Source of the DNA: Palsa-504 sp963753225
Lineage (GTDB): Bacteria; Actinomycetota; Actinomycetes; Streptosporangiales; Streptosporangiaceae
NCBI GenBank assembly: GCA_963753225.1
Contig: CAVWBQ010000013.1
Coordinates: 248,001-312,000 of the forward strand
Reading direction: 5' to 3'
DNA: 64,000 nt
Every line of letters begins with the position of its first letter. Position 1 is the first letter of the stretch. Shown here piece after piece: positions 7,355 through 14,822 of this stretch. The notes below the pieces were generated by a model that was not told the DNA's origin, did no database searches, and worked only from the letters and a program-made list of their open reading frames with translations. The position numbers and the translations under genes were made by a program.

Positions 7355-8926
7355 ATGGACAAGAAATGGTGGACCCTGCTCGCGGTGTGCGCGGGCATGT
7401 TCATGCTGCTGCTCGACGTCACGATCGTCATCGTGGCGCAGCCCGCCATCCAGGACGGGCTGCACGCCAGCTTCACCGAGGTGCAGTGGGTGCTCGACGC
7501 CTACGCGCTGACGCTGGCCTCGCTGCTGCTGACCTCCGGCGTGCTGGCCGACCGGTACGGCCGCAGGCTGCTGTTCCAGATCGGCCTGGTCATCTTCACC
7601 CTCGGCTCGCTGCTGTGCGGCATGGCCCAGGACCCGCTGATGCTGATCGTGTCCCGGAGCGCCCAGGGCGTCGGCGGGGCGATGATGTTCGCCACGTCGC
7701 TGGCGCTGCTCGGGCACAGCTTCCGGGGCCGGGACCGCGGCGTGGCGTTCGGCGTCTGGGGCGCGGTCACCGGCGTCTCCACGGCGCTCGGCCCGGTCCT
7801 CGGCGGCGTTATCACCACCAACTGGAGCTGGCGCGGCATCTTCCTGGTCAACGTGCCGATCGGCGTCCTGGCTGTCGCGCTGACCGCCTGGCGGGTCGAG
7901 GAATCGAAGTCGCCGCACCCCACGCCGCCCGACTGGGCCGGGTTCGCGCTGCTGACCACGGGGCTGGTCAGCCTGATCTACGGACTCATCAGGGCCGGCG
8001 AGAACAGCTGGTCGGACGCAGGCGTCATCATCTGCCTGGTGGTCGCGGCCGCGGCGCTAGCCGGGTTCATCGCGGCCGAGCAGCGCGTCGCGCACCCCAT
8101 GTTCGACCTGTCGCTGCTGCGCGTGCCGACGTTCGCGGGAGGCTCGATCGCGGCCTTCGCCATGAACGGCTCGCTCTACGCCGTGCTGCTCTGGCTGGTC
8201 ATCTACCTGCAGGACGTGCTGGGCTACTCGGCGCAGGACGCCGGCCTGCGGCTGGCCATCATCAGCGGTGCCCAGCTGGTCACCGCGGTCATCGCTGGCC
8301 GGATCAGCGAGCGCGTGCCCGCCCGCTGGCTCATCGGGCCCGGACTCGTGCTCGTCGGCGTCGGGCTGATCGTCATGGGCGGGCTGACCGGGGCCAGCGA
8401 CTGGACCGCCCTGATTCCCGGGTTCATCGTGGCCGGTCTCGGCGGCGGGATGGTCAACCCGCCGCTGGCCTCGACCGCGATCGGCGTGGTCCCGCCGCAG
8501 AAGGCCGGAATGGCCTCGGGCGTCAACTCGACGTTCCGCCAGATCGGCATCGCCGCGGGCATCGCCGCCCTCGGCTCGATCTTCAACTCGGCGTTGCAGC
8601 ACAACCTGTCCAGCGCCCCGGCGGTCGCGTCTTCCGCTCCGCGCATCGCCACCATGATCCGGCAGGGCCAGGTCGGCCAGCTGCTCGCCAGCCTGCCTCC
8701 GGCGCGTCGCGGGGTGATGGCCGAGGCCATCAAGTCCAGCTTCGCGGCGGGCCTCAACGACCTGCTGATCGTGACCGCGGCGCTCGCGTTCGCCGGGGCG
8801 GTGTGCGCCCTCCTGCTCATCCGCGGCAAGGACTTCGTGCGTACCGGCCGCTCCGAGCCGCCGGGCGCCTCGCATGCGGCCGCGGGAACCGGCGCGGAGA
8901 GCACGAGCCCGGCCCGTTCGGCTTAA
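7355..8926 (+). CDS. MFS multidrug efflux transporter, DHA2 (EmrB/QacA) type
   Basis: A 523-residue membrane protein with about 14 predicted transmembrane segments. The first helix carries LLLDVTIVIVAQPAIQDGL, the loop 2-3 motif is LADRYGRRLLFQIG, and the antiporter motif C is seen as GVSTALGPVLGG. The family expels drugs or metabolites by proton antiport. A GGAGGGA ribosome binding site precedes the ATG. The divergent Lrp-type regulator is its likely controller. No biosynthetic genes accompany it, so the substrate is open. Confidence 0.9.
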   Translation: MDKKWWTLLAVCAGMFMLLLDVTIVIVAQPAIQDGLHASFTEVQWVLDAYALTLASLLLTSGVLADRYGRRLLFQIGLVIFTLGSLLCGMAQDPLMLIVSRSAQGVGGAMMFATSLALLGHSFRGRDRGVAFGVWGAVTGVSTALGPVLGGVITTNWSWRGIFLVNVPIGVLAVALTAWRVEESKSPHPTPPDWAGFALLTTGLVSLIYGLIRAGENSWSDAGVIICLVVAAAALAGFIAAEQRVAHPMFDLSLLRVPTFAGGSIAAFAMNGSLYAVLLWLVIYLQDVLGYSAQDAGLRLAIISGAQLVTAVIAGRISERVPARWLIGPGLVLVGVGLIVMGGLTGASDWTALIPGFIVAGLGGGMVNPPLASTAIGVVPPQKAGMASGVNSTFRQIGIAAGIAALGSIFNSALQHNLSSAPAVASSAPRIATMIRQGQVGQLLASLPPARRGVMAEAIKSSFAAGLNDLLIVTAALAFAGAVCALLLIRGKDFVRTGRSEPPGASHAAAGTGAESTSPARSA

Positions 8927-8941
8927 TAAGGGGACCCGGCC

Positions 8942-9634
8942 TCAGCCGGACGGCCGTCCCCAGGCCGCGTGGGCGGTGGCGCGCTCGGCCTGGGCGCGCA
9001 GGGCCTGCACGGCCAGCCCGGGATCGTCGGAACCGTAGACGGCCGAGCCGGCCACGAACACGTCGGCGCCCGCCTCCGCGCAGCGCTCGATGGTCTCCTC
9101 GCTGACCCCGCCGTCAACCTGGAGCCACACGGCGGCGTCCCGCCCGCCGACCAGCGCGCGGGCCCGGCGCAGCTTGGGCAGCACCATGTCGAGGAAGGGC
9201 TGGCCGCCGAAACCGGGCTCCACCGTCATCAGCAGCAGCATGTCGACCTCGGACAGCAGGTCCGTGACGCGCTCCACCGGGGTGCCGGGATTGATCGCCA
9301 GGCCCGCGCGGGCGCCGGCGGCCCGGATGGCGCGCAGGGTCCGCACCGGGGCCTGCGCCGCCTCGGCGTGGATCGTCACGTTCCCGGCGCCGGCCTCGGC
9401 GTAACCGGGGGCCCACCGGTCCGGCTCGGTGATCATCAGGTGGCAGTCGAGCGGCAGCGTGGCGTGCTTGAGCAGCGACTCGACGACGGGCAGACCGAGA
9501 GTGAGGTTCGGCACGAAGTGGTTGTCCATGACGTCCACGTGCAGCCAGTCGGCGGTGGCGGCCACCGCGGCGGCCTCGTCGGCGAGCCTGGCGAAGTCCG
9601 CGGACAAGACGCTCGGCGAGATCTGAACGGGCAT
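8942..9634 (-). CDS. rpe: Ribulose-phosphate 3-epimerase
   Basis: Interconverts ribulose 5-phosphate and xylulose 5-phosphate in the pentose phosphate pathway. The 230-residue TIM-barrel shows the N-terminal ISPSVLSADFARLADE, the metal/substrate motifs WLHVDVMDNHFVPNLTLG and CHLMI, MTVEPGFGGQPFL, and the phosphate loop VDGGVSEETI. Only 17 bases separate its ATG from the end of the tnpB gene. In many actinobacteria rpe follows rsmB/fmt in one operon; here a transposon gene and a DUF2786 gene separate them. Confidence 0.95.
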   Translation of the reverse strand: MPVQISPSVLSADFARLADEAAAVAATADWLHVDVMDNHFVPNLTLGLPVVESLLKHATLPLDCHLMITEPDRWAPGYAEAGAGNVTIHAEAAQAPVRTLRAIRAAGARAGLAINPGTPVERVTDLLSEVDMLLLMTVEPGFGGQPFLDMVLPKLRRARALVGGRDAAVWLQVDGGVSEETIERCAEAGADVFVAGSAVYGSDDPGLAVQALRAQAERATAHAAWGRPSG

Positions 9635-9651
9635 ATTGGCATCCTCCCCTC

Positions 9652-10851
9652 CTAACCGGCGGGGACTCCTTCCCTCGCGGGTCGGGATTCCTGTTTCACA
9701 GGCGGCGGCGCCGAGGGTATCCCCATGCGTCTTATGTCGCCTCCGCAGGCAGTTACCGCCAGCCCGGCGGCCAGGGTGTTCTTAGCGGCATTGATATCCC
9801 GGTCATGCCGGGCGCCGCAAGACGGGCACGACCAGTGCCGCGTCCTCAGGCTCAGCGAATCAAGCAGGAACCCGCATGCTGAGCATGTCTTAGAACTCGG
9901 ATACCAGCGGTCCACGACGGCAACCGTCCGTCCGTAGCGGCGCGCTTTGTAGTCGAGCATCCGGCGGTGCTCACCCCACCCGGTGCAGGAGATCGCGCGG
10001 GCCAGCCGCCGGTTCCTCACCATGCCGACGACGTTGAGGTCTTCGACCGCGATCATGTCGAACCGCCGGATCAAGCCGGTGCTGGTCTTGTGAAGGAAGT
10101 CCCGGCGGGCGTCAGCGACCCGGGCGTGCGCGCGGGCGACCTTCACCCGCGCCTTGGCACGGTTCCTGCTCCCCCTCTGGCAGCGGGCAAGCCTGCGCTG
10201 ATACCGCTTCAGACGCTTCTCGTGCCGTTCCCAGTCCTTAGGGTGCGGAATCTTCTCACCCGTCGACAGGACAGCGAAGTCTTTCAGCCCGACGTCTACA
10301 CCCGCGTTCTGCCCCGCAGCAGCAAGCGGCGCGGGATCAGGCACGTCAACATGGAAAGTCACAAACCAGCGCCCGGCCGGGTCCCTGGTCACAGTCACCG
10401 ACGTCGGATCGAGGCTTGCTGGGTCGACGCCCGGCCAGGTCCATACGTACCGCAGCGGCGCGGCGGTCTTCGCCAGCCGCAGTACCCCGTGCTTGATGCG
10501 GAACGCCGCCCGGGTGTACGTGGCGGACTGGCGGCTCAGCCGGGACTTGAACCGCGGGTAGTGGGCCCGTTTCTCGAAAAACGCGGTGAACGCAGCCTGC
10601 TGATGACGGAGCGCCTGCTGGAGCGGGACAGCCGAGACCTCGTTCAGGAACGCCAGGTCGGAGTCCTTCTTCAGGATGGTCAGCGCCCGGTCGGTCTCTG
10701 CGTACGAGGTACCTTTACGCTCCGTGTGCCACCGGGCGCGCCGGGCTGCCAGCGTCAAGTTCCACACCACACCCACGCATCCGAATGTCCGCGCCAGCAT
10801 AACCTGCTGCGCCTCATCCGGATATGCCCGGCACCGATATGCCGATCGCAT
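9652..10851 (-). CDS. tnpB: TnpB (OrfB) of IS200/IS605 type, RNA-guided nuclease family
   Basis: The 399 residues appear full length. The RuvC-like catalytic residues are all present: Asp186 in GVDVGLKDFA, Glu270 in MIAVEDLNV, and Asp352 in HDRDINAAKN. The zinc-ribbon cysteines are present as KTCSACG and SCPSCG (323, 326, 342, 345). The tail KQESRPAREGVPAG is typical of actinobacterial copies, where the 3' end of the gene overlaps the guide-RNA scaffold. No tnpA transposase is present nearby, so this is a lone tnpB. It lies between rsmB/DUF2786 and rpe, 17 bases from the rpe start. TnpB proteins cut DNA next to a short TAM using the right-end-derived RNA. Confidence 0.92.
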   Translation of the reverse strand: MRSAYRCRAYPDEAQQVMLARTFGCVGVVWNLTLAARRARWHTERKGTSYAETDRALTILKKDSDLAFLNEVSAVPLQQALRHQQAAFTAFFEKRAHYPRFKSRLSRQSATYTRAAFRIKHGVLRLAKTAAPLRYVWTWPGVDPASLDPTSVTVTRDPAGRWFVTFHVDVPDPAPLAAAGQNAGVDVGLKDFAVLSTGEKIPHPKDWERHEKRLKRYQRRLARCQRGSRNRAKARVKVARAHARVADARRDFLHKTSTGLIRRFDMIAVEDLNVVGMVRNRRLARAISCTGWGEHRRMLDYKARRYGRTVAVVDRWYPSSKTCSACGFLLDSLSLRTRHWSCPSCGARHDRDINAAKNTLAAGLAVTACGGDIRRMGIPSAPPPVKQESRPAREGVPAG

Positions 10852-10871
10852 GCTTACACCCTGTCATAGGT

Positions 10872-10887
10872 CCGGGTATGAACCCGG
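10872..10887. repeat. Short hairpin upstream of tnpB, candidate element left end
   Basis: CCGGGT (10872-10877) and ACCCGG (10882-10887) form a 6-bp stem with a 4-base loop, about 20 bases upstream of the tnpB start. IS200/IS605 elements carry subterminal hairpins, so this may mark the left end. The exact boundary is not visible without an empty-site comparison. Confidence 0.35.
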
Positions 10888-11070
10888 GAAGCGCGCCGTA
10901 CGGCCTAAATCCACCTCGTAGGACGGCCCTTTCACGTCTACGGCCTGGCAAGCCCGAGTATAGAGTGCCTGGGTACAGGGATACGGATGGCGGCGTGGCG
11001 CCGCCGGAATGTCGTATGGCGCGGGTACAGTTCGATACTGAGTTCGACTGGATCGACCTGGAGGTTGCGT

Positions 11071-11799
11071 ATGCATTCGGACCCGCCCAGCGCCCTGCTC
11101 AACCGGGTACGCAAGCTGCTGGCGAAGGCCGAGGCAGAGGGAGTGACTCCGCCGGAGGCGGAGGCCCTCACCGCGAAGGCGGCAGAGCTCATGGCCCGGT
11201 ACGGAATCGACCGCGCCCGGCTGGCGGCCGCGCGGCCCGACACCGACCGGCCGGACAGCCGCATCATCGACATCGACAACCCGTGGGCGCAGGTGCGGGC
11301 GCACCTGCTGGCCGGGCTGGCGGGGGCCATGCGCTGCCAGTGCGTCCTGCTCAGCACGACCAGGCCGGGCGCGCGCATCCACGTCTTCGGCTACGCCTCG
11401 GACCTGGAGCGGGCTGACATCTTGTACACCTCGCTGCTGCTGCAGATGGCGCGCGGCCTGACCGCGGCGGTGATTCCCGTAGGGGTGCGCAGCGTCCGGG
11501 CCTGGCGGCGGAGCTGGCTGCTCGGCTTCGTCACCGCCGTCATCACCAGGGTCAAGGCGGCCGAGGACCGGGCGGCCTCGAGCGCGGAGGCCGAGACGCA
11601 CGAGGGGCCAAGCACCGCGCTGGTCCTGGCCGACCGCGCGGTGGTCATCCGCCGGCAGCTGGAGCAGGCGTACCCGGTGACGCGCCGGACCCGTATCACC
11701 TACAGCGGCCGGGGATACAGCGCCGGCTACGCGCAGGGGCAGCGGGCCGACATCGGCAACGCCCGGCTGAAGTCAGCTCGCGCCCTCAGCCGCGCCTGA
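11071..11799 (+). CDS. DUF2786 domain protein
   Basis: A 242-residue protein. The DUF2786 motif is at the N-terminus (LLNRVRKLLAKAEAEGVTPP, then EAEALTAKAAELMARYGID). It is followed by an uncharacterised domain with the segment IHVFGYASDLERADILYTSL and a Tyr/Gly-rich C-terminal segment. The function is unknown; relatives occur in phages and actinobacterial chromosomes. The start at 11071 follows GGAGG with 6-base spacing; an upstream in-frame ATG (10987) lacks one. Its end overlaps the convergent rsmB by 27 bases. It and tnpB interrupt an otherwise conserved gene block. Confidence 0.8.
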   Translation: MHSDPPSALLNRVRKLLAKAEAEGVTPPEAEALTAKAAELMARYGIDRARLAAARPDTDRPDSRIIDIDNPWAQVRAHLLAGLAGAMRCQCVLLSTTRPGARIHVFGYASDLERADILYTSLLLQMARGLTAAVIPVGVRSVRAWRRSWLLGFVTAVITRVKAAEDRAASSAEAETHEGPSTALVLADRAVVIRRQLEQAYPVTRRTRITYSGRGYSAGYAQGQRADIGNARLKSARALSRA

Positions 11800-13293
11800 G
11801 GCGCTGCGCCTGAGCAGCGCGAGGAAGATCGCGTCCGTGCCGTGGCGGTGCGGCCAGAACTGGGCGAACCTGGGGTCCGACCGGACCCCGCGCAGGCCAG
11901 GGACCTCGGGGAGGACGGCGGGCGCGTCGAGGATGGTGACGTCGTCCCGGTCGTGCGTCACGGCGGTGACGACATCGTGGGTCTCGGCCAGGTGCGGGGA
12001 GCAGGTGACGTAGGCCACCACGCCACCGGGCCGGACCGAGTCGAGGGCCGCGCCGAGCAGCTCGCGTTGGAGGCTCGCGAGCTCCGTCAGGTCGCCGGGG
12101 GTCTTGCGCCACCTGGCTTCGGGGCGACGGCGCAGTGAGCCCAGGCCGGAGCACGGGACGTCCGCCAGGACGCGGTCGAACGTGCCCAGCGCCCAGGGCA
12201 CCTGGCGCCCGTCGGCGGCGATGACGCCGTGGTTCCCGCCGCCGGTCCCTTTAACTCCGCCAGCGCGGCCCAGCGCGTCCAGGACGCGACGGGCCCGGTG
12301 CGGGTGCAGATCAGAGGCGACCAGGTGCGCGCCGCGAGCGGCGGCCAGGCCGCCCAGCAGGCGCGCCTTGCCACCGGGCCCAGCGCACAGGTCGAGCCAG
12401 AGCCTGTCCTGCCCGGGGACGCCGATTCTGGTCAGGGCGAGCGCGGCGAGCTGGCTGGCCTCGTCCTGGACGGCCGCCTGGCCGCTGGCCACCAGCGGCG
12501 CCGGGTTGCCGCCGGCCAGCCGGAAGCCGTACGGCGACCAGCGGGTCCGCTCGCCGTCGGGCAGCGGGCCGACCGCTTCCGAGCCGACCGCTTCCGGGCC
12601 GGGCGCTACCGGGTCCGGCGGGGCGGCCGGGCTGAGGGCGAGGACCACTTCGGGGCGGACGTTTCCGGCGGCGAGGGCGTCCTCGGTCTCGGCGGCGGCC
12701 GGGCCGAGCGCGTCGCGGAACGCGTCGACGATCCAGCGCGGGTAGCTGTACCGGACGGCCAGGTAACCGGACGGGTCCGTGGTCCGGTCCGGTGCGACGA
12801 TCTGGATCCAGGCGTCCAGGTCGCGGGTGGCCACCCGGCGCAGGACCGCGTTGACGAAGCCCGACGGCCGGGGACCGCAGACATCCTTGGCCAGGTCGAC
12901 GGAGGTCGCCACGGCGGCGTGGCTGCCGACCCTGGTGGCCAGCAGCTGGTGCGCGCCGAGCCTGAGCACGTCGCGCACCGGCGGGTCGAGCTCGTCCCGG
13001 TCGCTGCAGGCGGCAAGGATGGCGTCGTATGTGCCGCGGCCGCGCAGCGTGCCGTAGGTCAGTTCGGTGGCGAAGGCGGCGTCCCTGCCGGTGAGGCCGC
13101 GCTCGGTGAGCAGGGCCGGGAGCAGCAGGTTGGCGTAGGCGTCGCGGTCCGCGACCGCGCGCAGGACGTCGTAGGCGACACGCCGGGCCGGGTCGGTGCG
13201 CGGGCGGCCGGCCCGGGAACGGTTCGAGGGGCGTCCCGGATGATCCCGGCCGGGACGGGGCCGCGCGGCGCGGCGCGGAGCGTGCGCGGGCAT
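11773..13293 (-). CDS. rsmB: 16S rRNA (cytosine-967-C5)-methyltransferase
   Basis: Methylates C967 of 16S rRNA with SAM. The 506 residues comprise a basic Pro/Arg-rich leader (about 35), a NusB-like RNA-binding domain (RVAYDVLRAVADRDAYANLL to about residue 170), and a Rossmann methyltransferase domain with LWLDLCAGPGGKARLL. The two cysteines of the NOL1/NOP2/sun family are present (ADVPCSGLGSLRRRPEARW and YVTCSPHLAET). A low-complexity insert near residue 230 repeats PEAVGSEAVG. Its start is 1 base from the fmt stop. Confidence 0.95.
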   Translation of the reverse strand: MPAHAPRRAARPRPGRDHPGRPSNRSRAGRPRTDPARRVAYDVLRAVADRDAYANLLLPALLTERGLTGRDAAFATELTYGTLRGRGTYDAILAACSDRDELDPPVRDVLRLGAHQLLATRVGSHAAVATSVDLAKDVCGPRPSGFVNAVLRRVATRDLDAWIQIVAPDRTTDPSGYLAVRYSYPRWIVDAFRDALGPAAAETEDALAAGNVRPEVVLALSPAAPPDPVAPGPEAVGSEAVGPLPDGERTRWSPYGFRLAGGNPAPLVASGQAAVQDEASQLAALALTRIGVPGQDRLWLDLCAGPGGKARLLGGLAAARGAHLVASDLHPHRARRVLDALGRAGGVKGTGGGNHGVIAADGRQVPWALGTFDRVLADVPCSGLGSLRRRPEARWRKTPGDLTELASLQRELLGAALDSVRPGGVVAYVTCSPHLAETHDVVTAVTHDRDDVTILDAPAVLPEVPGLRGVRSDPRFAQFWPHRHGTDAIFLALLRRSASGAAEGAS

Positions 13294-13294
13294 C

Positions 13295-14221
13295 TCAGCC
13301 GAACCGCACGGGACCGCCGGAGCGCAGGCCGCGGGCCCACTCCGGCGCCGTCATGCGGCGCTTGCCCGGGGCCTGGACGTCGCCGAGGCGGACCGGCTGG
13401 GAACCGGTGCCGACGAGCACCGCGTGGCGGCCGGCCTGCAGCTCGCCGGGCGCGAGGTCCTGATCGGCGGCGTCGAGGGATACGGGGCCGAGCTTGAGGC
13501 GGACGCCGTCGAACTCGGTCCAGGCACCCGGGTCGGGGGTGCACGCGCGGACCTGCCGGTCCACCACGTGCGCGGGCCGCTTCCAGCCGACCTGCGCGTC
13601 CGCCGGAGTGATCTTGGGCGCGAAGCTCACGCCCTCGGCCGGCTGCGGGACGGCATGGACCGTCCCGTCCTCGATCCCGTCGAGCGTCGCGACGAGGAGT
13701 TCGGCCCCGGAGCGGGAGAGCCGGCCGAGCAGCGTGCCGGTCGTGTCGTCGGGCCGGACCGGCTCGGTCAGCACCCCGTACACCGGGCCCGCGTCCAGCT
13801 CCTTGACGATCAGGAACGTGCTGGCGCCGGTCACGTCGTCGCCGTGCAGGATGGCATGCTGGACCGGGGCGGCGCCGCGCCAGGCCGGCAGGATGGAGAA
13901 GTGCAGGTTGACCCAGCCGTTCGGCGGGATGTCCAGGGTGGCCTGCGGCAGCAGCGCCCCGTACGCGGCCACCGGGCAGCAGTCAGGGCCGATCTCGCGC
14001 AGCCGGGCGAGGAACTCCGGGTCACGGGCCCGGGCCGGGGTGAGCACCTCGAGCCCCGCCGCCGCGGCGCGCTGGGCGACCGGGCTGGCCTCGACCTTGC
14101 GACCGCGGCCGGCCGGGGCGTCGGGTCGGGTCACCACTGCGGCGACCTCGTGCCGGGACGCCAGCAGTGCGTCAAGCGCCGGAACCGCCGTCTGCGGCGT
14201 CCCCGCGAAAACCAGGCGCAT
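13295..14221 (-). CDS. fmt: Methionyl-tRNA formyltransferase
   Basis: Formylates initiator Met-tRNA using 10-formyltetrahydrofolate. The 308 residues begin MRLVFAGTPQTAVPALDALL and contain the formyltransferase signature HFSILPAWRGAAPVQHAILH with the catalytic Asn/His/Asp set (WVNLHFS, and Asp in DAGPVY). The C-terminal OB-like tRNA-binding domain is present. It lies between def and rsmB in the same direction, the usual order. Confidence 0.95.
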   Translation of the reverse strand: MRLVFAGTPQTAVPALDALLASRHEVAAVVTRPDAPAGRGRKVEASPVAQRAAAAGLEVLTPARARDPEFLARLREIGPDCCPVAAYGALLPQATLDIPPNGWVNLHFSILPAWRGAAPVQHAILHGDDVTGASTFLIVKELDAGPVYGVLTEPVRPDDTTGTLLGRLSRSGAELLVATLDGIEDGTVHAVPQPAEGVSFAPKITPADAQVGWKRPAHVVDRQVRACTPDPGAWTEFDGVRLKLGPVSLDAADQDLAPGELQAGRHAVLVGTGSQPVRLGDVQAPGKRRMTAPEWARGLRSGGPVRFG

Positions 14222-14257
14222 CAGAGGTCACATACCGACAGGTAGGAACGCCGCATG

Positions 14258-14806
14258 TCAGGTGGCCTGGCCGCGGGTGTCGTGCGGGGACACGCGCACC
14301 CGCGGGACCGGGTCGCCCCACCACTCCGCCTCGCGGATCGCCTTCATCGCCGCCTTGCGCTGGGCGGAGTCCATCCGGTCGATGAACAAGATGCCGTCCA
14401 GGTGGTCGGTCTCGTGCTGGATGCAGCGGGCCAGCAGCTCGGTGCCCTCGATCGTCACCGGATCGCCGTACATGTTGAAGCCCTTGGCCACCACGCCCCA
14501 CGCCCGCTTGACCGGGTAGGCGAGGCCGGGGAACGACAGGCAGCCCTCGTCGTCCTCGTCCTCCTCCTTGGACAGGTCCAGCGAGGGGTTGATCAGGTGC
14601 CCGGGCTCGTGGTCGTCCACGTGGTAGGTGAAGACCCGCAGGCCGACGCCGATCTGCGGAGCGGCGAGGCCCGCCCCGGGCGCGTCCAGCATGGTTTCTG
14701 TGAGGTCCTTGACCAGCCTGCGCAACTCCGCGTCGAAGTCGCGGACCGGCTCGGCCGGCGTCCGCAGCACAGGATCACCAAAAAGACGGATGGGCTTTAC
14801 ACTCAC
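14258..14806 (-). CDS. def: Peptide deformylase
   Basis: Removes the N-formyl group from nascent proteins. The 182 residues carry the three metal-site motifs: GAGLAAPQIG, EGCLSFPG (metal-binding Cys) and HETDHLDG (two metal-binding His and catalytic Glu). An acidic insert SKEEDEDDEG precedes motif 2. The gene is next to fmt, which is functionally matched, and 16 bases after the priA stop. Confidence 0.95.
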   Translation of the reverse strand: MSVKPIRLFGDPVLRTPAEPVRDFDAELRRLVKDLTETMLDAPGAGLAAPQIGVGLRVFTYHVDDHEPGHLINPSLDLSKEEDEDDEGCLSFPGLAYPVKRAWGVVAKGFNMYGDPVTIEGTELLARCIQHETDHLDGILFIDRMDSAQRKAAMKAIREAEWWGDPVPRVRVSPHDTRGQAT

Positions 14807-14822
14807 GTCGTCATTCTATCGG

